From an uncultured Spartobacteria bacterium (GTDB lineage Bacteria; Verrucomicrobiota; Verrucomicrobiia; Chthoniobacterales; Chthoniobacteraceae): a DNA stretch of 43,922 nt. Below are positions 1-8,387 of the stretch, in pieces. The DNA lies in assembly GCA_903929475.1 (NCBI GenBank), contig CAIYUV010000165.1, forward strand, positions 1-43,922, written 5' to 3'. Position numbers and translations under genes: made by a program. Below the pieces are notes generated by a model that saw only the letters and a list, made by a program, of their open reading frames with translations, did no database searches and was not told where the DNA came from. The number at the start of each line of letters is the position of its first letter. Positions within the stretch are counted from its first letter, which is position 1.

Positions 1-164
1 CCTCCTCTTCGTGTGCTTGGTGCCTTCGTGGTGAAATACATACGGCGTTTGCGGGAGCGGGGGCGGAGTCGGCAGGGAGGATGGGGGCATTTTCCATGAA
101 CGGGATGCAACCATTCTGGAGCGAATCGCATAAAACGCACGGATAGAGAGGCTAGAGGAACATG

Positions 165-542
165 AAGCCGGGAAAAATGCTCCGGCAGACTGAAAAAACA
201 CGCCGACAGCGGCGAAAAATGAGCCGTCAGCGACGCCAAATGAGCCGGAAGTGGCGATATTTGATCTGTCAGCGACGTGAAATGAGTTGGAAGTGGCGAT
301 ATTTGACATGACAGCGACGCCAAATGAACTGGAAGTGGCGATATTTGATCTGTCAGCGACGATATATGAAAGCGCAGTCACGATAAATGAGTTGGCAGCG
401 ACGATAAATGAGTCGGCAGCCGCGATAAATTTTCCGCCAGTGGCGATTTTTGACCATCCAGCGGTGCTCTTTTCGACGCCGGAGACACCCGCTGAACCGG
501 CGGCGGCGCTTCGGAAACCGGCGGCGGGAATCGGTGTTGCGG
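165..542. repeat. Tandem array of about 18 degenerate 21-bp units
   Basis: Units start at 165, 186, 207, 228, 249, 270, 291, 312, 333, 354, 375, 396, 417, 438 and so on to 522 without an indel. Approximate consensus is cAGYGRCGataaATGAgcYGg. The middle of the array alternates two versions (AAGTGGCGATATTTGATCTG and CAGCGACG..AAATGA), giving a 42-bp higher-order period at 249-353; units become GC-rich and degenerate after 459. The period is a multiple of three, so a heptapeptide frame stays open for part of it (287-658), but that frame is stopped by TGA at 278-280 and lacks a credible start, so I do not call it coding. The array lies upstream of proB on the same strand. Confidence 0.85.
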
Positions 543-857
543 GAGGGGCGTTTTATTCATCCGTGGATTTCATCGGGGGAGCGATTGGCGTGTTCCGTGA
601 GGCGGTGATGGCGATCTGCAAATTGTCGGACTCGGAAAAACAGGGTTGGATCCCATGAAGGCCCGGGGTGGCTGCTGTTTGTGGGATGGTTTTCTGGATT
701 GTGGATGGGGAGAGAGTGGTTTTTGCGGGGAATGGGAGTGGAAACATGGAGAGGGGGATGGCGGGAGTGATGCCTTTCATGGCTGGGGCGAGGCAGCGGC
801 GTTGCATGGCGGGCGGGCACGGTTCGGGGCAGATGATGCACTTTGACTTTCACTTTC
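543..857. other. Intergenic stretch before proB, no gene recognised
   Basis: GC-rich sequence between the 21-bp array and proB. Open frames cross it on both strands, but their translations are low-complexity and resemble no family I know. The frame of proB extends upstream to 668, but the extension (74 residues) does not look like a glutamate kinase N-terminus. Confidence 0.4.
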
Positions 858-879
858 GCGGGCGCTGTGTAGCGTCCGC
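858..879 (+). promoter_or_regulatory. Hairpin just upstream of the proB start
   Basis: GCGGGCGCT-GTGT-AGCGTCCGC forms a 9-bp stem with one mismatch and a 4-nt loop. It is followed by ATTCTTTTCC and then the proB ATG at 890. No Shine-Dalgarno site is visible between hairpin and start. It could be a leader structure affecting proB translation or a weak terminator for upstream transcription; the sequence does not decide. Confidence 0.4.
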
Positions 880-889
880 ATTCTTTTCC

Positions 890-1669
890 ATGGCAATCGA
901 ACGCAAACGCATCGTCCTGAAATTCGGCTCCGGCATCCTCGCGACGCCGCGCGGGACGAATCTGGATCAACGGCAGTTCACGCGTCTCACCAGGGAAGTG
1001 AGCGCGCTCGTCGCGGCGGGGCACGAGGTGCTTGTGGTATCGAGCGCTGCGGTTGCGGCGGGGCTGGGTGCGCTTGGGCTGAACGAACGCCCGGCGGAGC
1101 TTTCCGCGCGGCAGGCCTGTGCGGCGGTGGGGCAGGGGAGGTTGATGACCACTTACACCGAGCATTTTCAAAAACACGGGCTGACGGTCGCGCAAATCCT
1201 CCTCACATACGCGGATCTCGACAGTCGCAGCGCCTACGCGAATGTGCGCAACACGATTTCGCGTCTGCTCGCGAGCCGCGTGGTGCCGATCATCAACGAG
1301 AACGACACGGTGGCGGTGGAGGAGTTGAATTTCGGCGACAATGACCGGCTGAGCGCGGAGGTGGCGATTCTGGCCGAGGCGAATTTGCTCGTGTTGCTGA
1401 CGAGCGTGGACGGGCTGCTCGATGCGAAGGGAAAAACCATCGCGCGCGTGGACGACATCAGCGACGTGGCGAAATTTGTGCGCGAGGAAAAGGGGCGGCT
1501 GAGCGTCGGCGGGATGTCGTCGAAGCTCCAGGCGGTGAAGGCGGCGGTGGAGGCGGGAATCCCCACCGTCATCGCCAGCGGACGCCGCGCGGGAGAGATC
1601 GGACGCGCCGCCGTCGGCAAACCGGCGGGCACTTACTTTCCGCCGCTCGTGCCGCTGCTAGCGCAGTGA
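890..1669 (+). CDS. proB: Glutamate 5-kinase, short form without PUA domain
   Basis: Phosphorylates L-glutamate with ATP to glutamyl 5-phosphate, the first step of proline synthesis in the cytoplasm. The 259-residue product starts MAIERKRIVLKFGSG, the family's N-terminal nucleotide-binding motif. It also has the amino-acid-kinase features VVSSAAVAAG, the NENDTVAVEEL stretch around the glutamate site, FGDNDRLSA and VGGMSSKLQA. The Escherichia coli enzyme is about 367 residues and ends in a PUA domain; this protein stops after the kinase domain, a known shorter form. I chose ATG 890 because the family N-terminus begins there; the frame is open to 668 upstream. No proA lies next to it. The stop codon ends one base before the stop of the convergent gene, leaving no room for a dedicated terminator. 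Confidence 0.95.
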   Translation: MAIERKRIVLKFGSGILATPRGTNLDQRQFTRLTREVSALVAAGHEVLVVSSAAVAAGLGALGLNERPAELSARQACAAVGQGRLMTTYTEHFQKHGLTVAQILLTYADLDSRSAYANVRNTISRLLASRVVPIINENDTVAVEELNFGDNDRLSAEVAILAEANLLVLLTSVDGLLDAKGKTIARVDDISDVAKFVREEKGRLSVGGMSSKLQAVKAAVEAGIPTVIASGRRAGEIGRAAVGKPAGTYFPPLVPLLAQ

Positions 1670-2677
1670 TTAGCGGGAGAGCTTTTTGAGTTGCCCGGCG
1701 GTTTCTTCGAGAGCGTCGAGCGAGCGCAGCACGCCGTCCTTGTCGAGCAGCCATGTGGTGGGAAGAGCGTTGATGCCGAGGGTCTGGATCAGCGGGCTGT
1801 CCCAGCCCTTGCCGTCCCACGCGATGGGAGTTTTCACATTTTGCTCCGCAAGAAATGCGTCGAGCAACTTGCGATCGCTGTCGAGACTGATGCCGATGAA
1901 GACGACGCCGGCGGAGTCGCGTTGCAAATCGGCGAACGCTTTTTTCGACGGCGCACTCCACGTGGCGAAGAAGACGATGACGACCGGCCTGCCGCGCCAG
2001 TCTCTGGCGTCCACGCGCTTTCCATCGAGTGATGTGAAGCGCAGCGGGAGCACCTTTCCGAAAAGCGAAAGGCGTTTCAGATCGTCCGTGATTTGCGCGA
2101 GCGTGCCGGGGTCTTTCGTGAGTTTCTGCGCGGAGAGCAGGAGGGTTTCCTTGGTTTTTGGCTGGCTGTCGAAAAGGCGGGAGACTTCGGCGAGCATCAC
2201 GCCGAGCCTGTGATCTCCGCCATGTTTGCGCTGGAAATCCTGCGCCGCGTCGAGCAGCCCGTCGCGTTCGATCTCGCTGGGGCGTTTGCCGCGCAAACGG
2301 CGCATCTTTTCGGAAACTCTCGCGAAATCCACGTCCGCCTGCTGTGCCGGAGTGGTGGCGAGAATCTGTGCATCATTCAGCAGGCGGGCGGCCTCTTCCG
2401 GCGCAGCCTCGCCCTTCAACTCGGCACGAAGACCGAGCAAACGCGAGAGCCGCAGCCGGGCGTCGCACGCATTTTCGTCGCCAGTGTGTGCGGCGATGTA
2501 GTCGCGCAATGCACGCTCCTGTTTATCCAGATGAGCGAGGGAAAGCTGGCGTGCCTCATCGGCGGTCTGCGGCTGCACACCGGGGCCGGCATCGAGCGCG
2601 GTGACGCGCGCCCAGTCTTCGCGCACTTCACCGGCGAAGGCGGACGATGCGATGATGAGAAAGAGCAGTGTGCGCAT
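1670..2677 (-). CDS. Secreted TlpA/thioredoxin-fold protein lacking the CXXC cysteines
   Basis: A 335-residue protein with an N-terminal signal peptide (MRTLLFLIIASSAFA, likely cleaved near residue 15). A helical segment of about 200 residues follows, then a TlpA/AhpC-type thioredoxin-fold domain (about 208-335) with PVVIVFFATW, GISLDSD and the cis-proline region INALPTTWLLD. At the active-site position, where TlpA-like proteins have WCxxC, this protein reads W240-S-A-P-S244: both cysteines are serine, so thiol-disulfide exchange is not expected. It probably has a structural or binding role in the cell envelope. ATG 2677 was chosen because the signal peptide starts there; a 12-residue extension is possible. 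It is divergent from a TlpA-like gene with an intact CPPC motif at 2801. Confidence 0.85.
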   Translation of the reverse strand: MRTLLFLIIASSAFAGEVREDWARVTALDAGPGVQPQTADEARQLSLAHLDKQERALRDYIAAHTGDENACDARLRLSRLLGLRAELKGEAAPEEAARLLNDAQILATTPAQQADVDFARVSEKMRRLRGKRPSEIERDGLLDAAQDFQRKHGGDHRLGVMLAEVSRLFDSQPKTKETLLLSAQKLTKDPGTLAQITDDLKRLSLFGKVLPLRFTSLDGKRVDARDWRGRPVVIVFFATWSAPSKKAFADLQRDSAGVVFIGISLDSDRKLLDAFLAEQNVKTPIAWDGKGWDSPLIQTLGINALPTTWLLDKDGVLRSLDALEETAGQLKKLSR

Positions 2678-2800
2678 CTTGCAAAGATGCCGGATGCACG
2701 GAGGAGGATGCAAGACACGGGAATAAGTCCGCGATTATTTCCTCCCAACTTTGAACGATGTCGGCATTCTCCGCGTCGCATACACACCAACTCACCAAAT

Positions 2801-3274
2801 ATGAAAAAATACCTCGCACTACTCGCAGCCGCCGCTCTTGCGTCCGGCCTCACTCAATCCTGCACCGCCGCGCCCAAGGACTGGGTCGGCAAACCACTGC
2901 CCGCACTCGGCGTCGAATACCTCGGCAAGGCGGCGGACGTAAAAGGCCACGTGGCAATCGTGGAATTCTGGGCCACATGGTGCCCGCCATGCCGCAAATC
3001 CATTCCGCATCTCAATGAGCTGAACAAGAAATTCAAGGACAAGGGGCTCGTTGTCATCGGCATCACGGACGAGGATAAGAATAAGGTGGAACAGTTCCGC
3101 AAGGGCACGCCGATGGAATACAACGTGGCGATTGATAAGGATGGAAAGCTCAGCCAGCAGTTCGGCATCACGGAGATTCCGCAGGCATTCATTGTCGGAA
3201 AGGACGGCAAGATCGTGTGGGAAGGACACCCGCTGGAATTGAAAGAGGCCACCATCGAAGAAGCACTCAAATAG
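2801..3274 (+). CDS. TlpA-like thiol:disulfide oxidoreductase, exported
   Basis: A 157-residue protein with a signal peptide (MKKYLALLAAAALASG). The cysteine at residue 21 could be a lipidation site, although the preceding residues fit a lipobox poorly. The thioredoxin-fold domain has the active site WCPPC (Cys61, Cys64) and the cis-proline segment ITEIPQAFIV. Proteins of this family keep periplasmic thiols reduced, for example during cytochrome c maturation. No cytochrome maturation genes are adjacent, so the substrate is unknown. The start follows from the signal peptide; the open frame continues far upstream but is antisense to the divergent gene. A clear hairpin terminator follows the stop codon. 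Confidence 0.9.
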   Translation: MKKYLALLAAAALASGLTQSCTAAPKDWVGKPLPALGVEYLGKAADVKGHVAIVEFWATWCPPCRKSIPHLNELNKKFKDKGLVVIGITDEDKNKVEQFRKGTPMEYNVAIDKDGKLSQQFGITEIPQAFIVGKDGKIVWEGHPLELKEATIEEALK

Positions 3275-3292
3275 CCCGCGCAGATTTTCACG

Positions 3293-3330
3293 ACGCCCGT
3301 CCTTGCATCCGCAAGGGCGGGCGTTTTGTT
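3293..3330 (+). terminator. Intrinsic terminator of the TlpA-like gene
   Basis: ACGCCCGTCCTTGC and GCAAGGGCGGGCGT pair with one mismatch around a 4-nt loop (3293-3324), followed by TTTTGTTT. It reaches the stop codon of the convergent gene at 3330. Confidence 0.85.
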
Positions 3331-4232
3331 TAGCGCGATTTTTCCACGGGCACGATGGTGACGTAAATCGGGCGGTGATCGCTTGCGTCATACCAATTTG
3401 GCGAACGATAGACGGTCGCGGTGTCACGAAGCGTCTCCGGCCAGAGTCCCGTTGAGACGAAGAGGTAATCTATGCGCGAGTATTGGTCGGCGAATTTCCA
3501 ATAGTGAGTCCAGCGGTCGCCGACGGAGTCCTTCGCCCACAAGTCGCTCATGTGGGCCGGCGTGCCTTTCGCGCCGGTGATCTCGGCAAACATCGGCTCG
3601 TTCTTCGTGTCGTTGCAATCGCCGTAGCAGATGAGGTTCGTTCCGGGCGCGGCGGTGAGGATGGCGTCGAGATGCTCGCGGAGTTTCGCAGCCTCGTGTC
3701 GGCGGATGAGCGCCTCGCCTTCGGGAGTTGGAAGCTTCGATTTCAAATGCACGCCGACGCAACGCAGGCGGTATGCGGGCGTGACTTGCACGGTGGCGTC
3801 GAGGATGCCGCGCTTCATTTCGAGTTCCTTGCCATCGAGCGTGAAGGTGACGCGCTTCGCGGAATTGCGCTCGACGATGGGGAACCGGCTGAGCAGCGCG
3901 ACGTGGCGGTCGGGGTCGCCTGCTTGAAGATACTCGCTGTCTTTGTAAGCGAGGCCGGCTTTTTCCAGGCGCGCCTTGAAGTCATCAAACATTTTTGGCG
4001 AGCCCATCTCGGAGACGCCGAGGATGTCCGGGTTGATTTCCTTGATGACCGAAATGAGCGCCTCGATTTCTTTTTCCGACTTCGGTTTTGCGCGATGCTC
4101 CGCTGGTGCGGACTGATCGTTGCCAATATAATTCCGCACATTGTATGCACAAAAGATGATGCCTTTTGTGGGATCGCGTTCTTCAGCGTGGAGGGTGATT
4201 GCGAAACAAACGAGGAGCAGGAGGCGTTTCAT
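3330..4232 (-). CDS. Secreted endonuclease/exonuclease/phosphatase family protein
   Basis: A 300-residue protein with a signal peptide (MKRLLLLVCFAITLHA). The EEP fold is supported by FCAYNVRNY (start of the fold), ILGVSEMG (metal-binding Glu), VGVHLKSK, YGDCNDTKNEP (the GDxND catalytic element), SRIDYLFVS and the C-terminal ASDHRP. Members hydrolyse phosphodiester or phosphomonoester bonds in nucleic acids, phosphoinositides or sphingomyelin; the substrate cannot be told here. Export suggests an extracellular or periplasmic substrate. ATG 4232 gives the normal signal peptide; a TTG four codons upstream is possible. The tatA gene lies upstream on the same strand with a terminator between them, so this gene is probably transcribed separately. 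Confidence 0.88.
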   Translation of the reverse strand: MKRLLLLVCFAITLHAEERDPTKGIIFCAYNVRNYIGNDQSAPAEHRAKPKSEKEIEALISVIKEINPDILGVSEMGSPKMFDDFKARLEKAGLAYKDSEYLQAGDPDRHVALLSRFPIVERNSAKRVTFTLDGKELEMKRGILDATVQVTPAYRLRCVGVHLKSKLPTPEGEALIRRHEAAKLREHLDAILTAAPGTNLICYGDCNDTKNEPMFAEITGAKGTPAHMSDLWAKDSVGDRWTHYWKFADQYSRIDYLFVSTGLWPETLRDTATVYRSPNWYDASDHRPIYVTIVPVEKSR

Positions 4233-4241
4233 GGCTGCGCA

Positions 4242-4278
4242 CAAAAAAAGACAGGCCCGCCGGTTTGGCGAGCCTGTT
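4242..4278 (-). terminator. Intrinsic terminator of tatA
   Basis: On the minus strand ACAGGCTCGCC and GGCGGGCCTGT pair around a short AAACC loop (4251-4277), followed by a run of seven T (plus-strand A run at 4243-4249). It lies just after tatA and just before the next minus-strand gene. Confidence 0.85.
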
Positions 4279-4303
4279 TCTGTGAAAATTGGAGAGCGTG
4301 CGA

Positions 4304-4618
4304 TTAAGCGACAGTTCCCGAGTTGTGATCGGTTGTCACTGGCGCGGCTGGCTGACTGGTGACGGGCTGCGTGCCGGGCACTGCCTGCGTTTGCACAGTC
4401 TGTGTTTCAATCTGCTTGGGCGGCTGAGGCGCAGGGTCGCGCATGATTTCGTCCTGAATGTCATTCTTTGCCTTCGAGAACTCCCGGATGGCCTGGCCGA
4501 AACCGCGGGCCAGTTCCGGCAGACGCTTGGCACCGAATAGAAGCAGCAGGACGAAGAGGATGACAAACGTCTGCCCTCCCATGAGATTTGCGAGCGCTGG
4601 TGTGAATGAGATGTTCAT
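4304..4618 (-). CDS. tatA: Sec-independent translocase subunit TatA/TatE
   Basis: Pore-forming component of the twin-arginine pathway that exports folded proteins across the inner membrane. The 104-residue protein has a short periplasmic N-terminus, one transmembrane helix (about residues 12-30, TFVILFVLLLLFG), the hinge FGAKRLPELARG, an amphipathic helix (GQAIREFSKAKNDI) and a polar Pro/Gln/Thr-rich tail. This is the TatA family pattern. ATG 4618 was chosen because the frame upstream has no family resemblance. No tatB or tatC is present in the window, so the partners are elsewhere. Its 163-bp upstream region is shared with the divergent gene at 4782. Confidence 0.9.
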   Translation of the reverse strand: MNISFTPALANLMGGQTFVILFVLLLLFGAKRLPELARGFGQAIREFSKAKNDIQDEIMRDPAPQPPKQIETQTVQTQAVPGTQPVTSQPAAPVTTDHNSGTVA

Positions 4619-4781
4619 AGTGTTTTTTGTTGCAGTCTGTTTAGCACCCATGCCGGCTGGCTGCAACTGATGATTCGTTACAGATGTTCAACCCGGATTT
4701 TCAGCAGGACTTAGAAAATGAACGGAAGAAGATGCGCGCGTCGGTGCTCGACAGGGCTGCTGGTTTTTTGAAACTCCACTC

Positions 4782-6194
4782 ATGGGCGACGAAACATTGA
4801 ACACTCATCAAAAGGCGCTGCGGGTGAATCTCGACAAGCGGTGGTATGGAAGTTTTGCCGAAATCGGCGCGGGGCAGGAGGTGGTGCGGTGGTTTTTCCG
4901 AGTGGGCGGGGCGAGCGGCACGGTGGCGAAAAGCATGTCGGCCTACGACATGGCGGTGAGCGACGCCATTTACGGCACGGCGGATCGCTACGTCTCGCGC
5001 CCGCGTTTGCAGTCCATGCTCGATCATGAGTTCGGACTGAACATCGAGCGCCTCTCGGCATCGCGCGGAGACAGCACATCATTCTTCTCGTTCGCAAACA
5101 CGGTGGCGACGCGCAACTTCGCCGGAACGAACGAATGCCACGGCTGGCTCGGAGTGAAATTTCAAGCCCAGCCGCGCGATGAAGCCAGTCAGGTCATCAT
5201 CCACGTGCGTATGCTCGACACGGACGCTGCTGCGCAGCAGGAGGCGCTCGGCATTGTGGGCGTGAATCTTTGCTACGGCGCGTTCTTTCTCCATCACGAG
5301 CCCGAGGCGCTCGTGGAAAGCCTGCTCGACAGCCTCACGACCGGGCGCATTGAGATTGATATGATCGAATTCAGCGGGATCGAATTCCGCAACGTGGACA
5401 ACCGCCTCATGGCGCTGAAACTCGTGCAGGTCGGTCTCAGCGGTGCGGCGATGTTCGGGCCGGATCGCGTCGTGCTCCAGCCGAGCGAAGTTTTTTACCA
5501 CAAAGCCGTCCTCGTCGAGCGCGGCAGCTTCCGTCCCGTCACGCACGTGAACGTGGACATGATGCGTTGTGCGATGGAGAAATTCACCGCCGACGAAGCG
5601 CTGCAAGGCAAGTCCGTGGTGCAGGTGATGGAACTGACGATGCACAATCTTCTCGCGACCGGTGCCATGGATCGAAAGGACTTCCTCGCCCGCGCCGACG
5701 TGCTCAGCGCGTGCGGAATGACGGTCATGGTCTCCGACTACAGCGAATTTTTCCGTCTGGCCGCGTATCTCGCCCGCATCACGAAGGAGCGCATCGGCCT
5801 CGTGCTCGGTGTTCCCACTCTCGTCGAAATCTTCCAGGAAAAATACTACACCCAACTCCCCGGCGGTATTCTCGAAAGCTTCGGACGCCTTTTTAAAAAC
5901 GATCTCAAGCTCTTCGTCTATCCCCTCCAGGAACAGATCGGCGGCACACTCTCCACAGTGGACACGCTGCAAGTCGCGCCTGATCTTCAAAAACTTTTCG
6001 AGTATCTGCGTGACCGTGGCAGCTTTGTCGGGCTCGACAATTTCAAGCCCGAGTGTCTCTCCGTCTTCAGCCGCGACGTCCTCTCCCGAATTGCGGCGCG
6101 CGATGCTGAATGGGAAAAAATGGTGCCTGTCGCAGTGGCGGAGTTAATCAAAGCCCGCGGCTTTTTTGGCTACGGAAATGGTGCCCGCAAATGA
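4782..6194 (+). CDS. Conserved protein of unknown function, 470 residues
   Basis: I do not recognise the function. The protein has no signal peptide and no membrane helix, so it is probably cytoplasmic. Its composition is that of an ordinary folded protein, with segments such as HGWLGVKFQ, IIHVRMLD, VGVNLCYGAF, MIEFSGIEF and LKLVQVGLSG that look like beta strands of an alpha/beta core, and a C-terminal part (from about residue 280) with several predicted helices. ATG 4782 is the first start in a clean frame. The stop overlaps the start of the 42-residue membrane protein (ATGA), implying translational coupling and perhaps a shared role. Upstream is a 163-bp region shared with divergent tatA. 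Confidence 0.75.
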   Translation: MGDETLNTHQKALRVNLDKRWYGSFAEIGAGQEVVRWFFRVGGASGTVAKSMSAYDMAVSDAIYGTADRYVSRPRLQSMLDHEFGLNIERLSASRGDSTSFFSFANTVATRNFAGTNECHGWLGVKFQAQPRDEASQVIIHVRMLDTDAAAQQEALGIVGVNLCYGAFFLHHEPEALVESLLDSLTTGRIEIDMIEFSGIEFRNVDNRLMALKLVQVGLSGAAMFGPDRVVLQPSEVFYHKAVLVERGSFRPVTHVNVDMMRCAMEKFTADEALQGKSVVQVMELTMHNLLATGAMDRKDFLARADVLSACGMTVMVSDYSEFFRLAAYLARITKERIGLVLGVPTLVEIFQEKYYTQLPGGILESFGRLFKNDLKLFVYPLQEQIGGTLSTVDTLQVAPDLQKLFEYLRDRGSFVGLDNFKPECLSVFSRDVLSRIAARDAEWEKMVPVAVAELIKARGFFGYGNGARK

Positions 6195-6319
6195 GCGACG
6201 ACTGGCGCCAGCGCAACAACATGACCGGCCGCGAAGCCATGAAAGCCGCCGCCGCCATCCTCGGTCTCCTCGCCGCGTGTATCCTCGTTCTCTGGGTGCT
6301 CACGCGCTTCATGCGCTAG
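6191..6319 (+). CDS. Small single-span membrane protein, 42 residues
   Basis: The ATG at 6191 overlaps the TGA of the preceding gene (ATGA), the signature of translational coupling. The product has a charged N-terminus (MSDDWRQRNNMTGREAMK), one hydrophobic helix (about residues 19-39, AAAAILGLLAACILVLWVL) and a short basic C-terminus (TRFMR). This predicts an inner-membrane peptide with the N-terminus in the cytoplasm or periplasm undecided. I know no family for it. Its coupling to the 470-residue protein suggests it anchors or regulates that protein. Confidence 0.65.
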   Translation: MSDDWRQRNNMTGREAMKAAAAILGLLAACILVLWVLTRFMR

Positions 6320-6404
6320 GAAAAACGGTTTTCACATTTCGTTTCCGAATGCTTTACCCAAAGGGAGAAAGATCTGCCGCATTTCGACGGTAACTTTCAA
6401 AATA

Positions 6405-8294
6405 CTACTCGAGCTGCTTAGGCGGTCTTGACGATGGGAGAGCGGAAAGGCGGCCTTGGATTTCTTTCAGTTGTAGTTGCAAATTTGTTTGTTCGTCCGT
6501 GGATAAGCTCGGCGCACGCAGGCGTGATATAACTGAGTCACGGCGGCGGGTGAGGTCGCGGCGTTCCAATTCATGCCAGCAGTCCTCGGCCATCACTTTC
6601 GCTCCGGGAGGGACGGGGCGTTCGAGCAGGGAGCAAAGTGCGGCTTCTTCCGCAGTGCCGAGGGTGGAGAAGAAGCCGTTGAGCGAAGCGTTGTCATCGG
6701 GGCGCAAGTCGGTGCCGAGGATTTTGGCCAGCAGCGCGGAACTTTCCGTGCCGTCGTCGAGCACGCGCTCCCAAGGCTGTGCTTGCAGCCATGCGCGGGA
6801 GACTGCGTGCCGCAGCGCGAGAAGCACGAGCCACTGGTGGGTGGGGGGAAGTGCCAGGCGCTCGGGCTTCGGTGGCTTTGTTCCATCCGCGTTGGTGTCC
6901 CCCGTGTTTTTTGGGCGGACAATTCCGCGCAAGATTGCCGCGAACGTTTTTTCCACACGCGACTTGAACTGCTCCGGCAATTCCTTCGTTGGGCTTTTCT
7001 CGCCGGTGTGGACGAGCCGCGTGTATTCGGTGCGCCCGATTTCCAGAACGTCGGCGATTTGGCTCATCAGCGTTTCCTTTACGAAGCCGTCTTTCAGCAT
7101 TCGCGCATAGCCCGTCAGTTTCTCGGCAGCCGCCGCGCGTCCTCGCGGTGTGGAAAAATCGGATCGCTGGCTGAGTCGCGCGATTTGGAAATCGAAAAAA
7201 TCCTTCGCCTCGCCGATGCGTGACGCAAACGCCTCGCCGCCGTGCTTTCGGATCAACGAATCGGGGTCCTCGCCCGGCGGCATCTCCGCACAGCGCACCA
7301 ACAATCCCTCGCCGAGTAACTGCGACAGCGAACGCTCCGCCGCCTTTTCGCCCGCCGCATCCGCATCGAAACACAACACCACCTCCTCCACGTAGCGCTT
7401 CAAAATCCGCGCCTGCTGCTCCGTGAACGCCGTGCCCTGCGGCGCGATCACATTCTGCACGCCGTTTTCAAACGCCGTGATCAAATCAATCTGCCCCTCG
7501 CACACAATCGCCTGCTTCTTTTCGATGAGCGCGCGCTTTGATTTATTGAGGCCGAAAAGCACTTTTCCCTTCGTAAAAAGCAGCGTCTCCGGTGAGTTCA
7601 CATATTTCGCGGGGCTTTGCTCCGCATTCAGCACGCGCCCGCTGAAAGCGATCACTTCGCCCGTGTCGTTGCAGATCGGAAACATCACGCGCCCGCGAAA
7701 CCGATCATACAAACGCCCGCTGTCTTCCTTTTTTGCGAAGAGCCCGCTCGCCTCCAACTCCTCCACGTTGAACCCCTCGCGTTGTGCGTGGCCGAGCAGC
7801 GCGTCCCACGACTCGGGGGAAAATCCAATCTTCCACGACTTCGCCACCTCCGCCGACAGCCCGCGCATTTTCAAATAATCGCGCGCACCCTCCGCCGTCT
7901 TCCCTCGCATGAGTTGCGTGTGAAAAAACTCCGCCGCCACCGCGTGCAACGCCAGCACCCGGCGTCGCAAATCCGCGCGCTCTAAATCCTCGCCACTCAT
8001 CTGTGCATCGGGGATTTGAATGTTCGCTTTCTCTGCCAGCTTCCGCACCGCCGCGATGAATTCGATGTGCTCGTAATCCATCACAAACCGGAACACCGAG
8101 CCGCCCGCGCCGCAGCCGAAGCATTTAAAAATCTGCCGCTGCGGATTCACCGTGAACGATGGTGTGCGCTCCGTGTGAAATGGGCACAGCGCCTTGTAGG
8201 CCGGCCCCATCCGCTTCAATGGAAAATAGGAGCCAATCACCTCGACGATGTCATTCGCCGCGGCGATCTGCTCGATTATTTCCGGCGGAATCAT
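6405..8294 (-). CDS. dnaG: DNA primase
   Basis: Synthesises RNA primers for chromosome replication together with the replicative helicase. The 629-residue protein starts MIPPEIIEQIAAANDIVEVI. The N-terminal zinc-binding domain has CPFH and CFGCG (CHC2 type) within the first 70 residues. The catalytic core has the TOPRIM elements CEGQIDLITAF and VVLCFDADAAGEKAA. The C-terminal part (after about residue 430) is less conserved, as usual for the helicase-interaction region. ATG 8294 matches the family N-terminus; the open frame upstream runs into a repeat element. The usual neighbours rpoD and rpsU are absent. It is separated from the minus-strand PHP/glycosyltransferase gene by a large inverted repeat. 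Confidence 0.97.
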   Translation of the reverse strand: MIPPEIIEQIAAANDIVEVIGSYFPLKRMGPAYKALCPFHTERTPSFTVNPQRQIFKCFGCGAGGSVFRFVMDYEHIEFIAAVRKLAEKANIQIPDAQMSGEDLERADLRRRVLALHAVAAEFFHTQLMRGKTAEGARDYLKMRGLSAEVAKSWKIGFSPESWDALLGHAQREGFNVEELEASGLFAKKEDSGRLYDRFRGRVMFPICNDTGEVIAFSGRVLNAEQSPAKYVNSPETLLFTKGKVLFGLNKSKRALIEKKQAIVCEGQIDLITAFENGVQNVIAPQGTAFTEQQARILKRYVEEVVLCFDADAAGEKAAERSLSQLLGEGLLVRCAEMPPGEDPDSLIRKHGGEAFASRIGEAKDFFDFQIARLSQRSDFSTPRGRAAAAEKLTGYARMLKDGFVKETLMSQIADVLEIGRTEYTRLVHTGEKSPTKELPEQFKSRVEKTFAAILRGIVRPKNTGDTNADGTKPPKPERLALPPTHQWLVLLALRHAVSRAWLQAQPWERVLDDGTESSALLAKILGTDLRPDDNASLNGFFSTLGTAEEAALCSLLERPVPPGAKVMAEDCWHELERRDLTRRRDSVISRLRAPSLSTDEQTNLQLQLKEIQGRLSALPSSRPPKQLE

Positions 8295-8387
8295 TGCCAC
8301 GCCGTGAGTGGGCTGACGCGCGCCCCGCCTGTCAAGATTCCCCTCGATACGATTGTAAAAGAGCAGTGCGCGCAAAGTCGCTTGCGC

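Noticed and set aside
1-36. Sequence like CTTCGTGTGCTTGGTGCCTT at the left edge
   Set aside because: It resembles a common intergenic low-complexity repeat but only one copy is at the window edge, too little to call a feature.
287-658. 123-codon frame over the first 21-bp array
   Set aside because: It starts at a TTG inside the array, has an in-frame stop just upstream, and its composition changes abruptly where the array ends.
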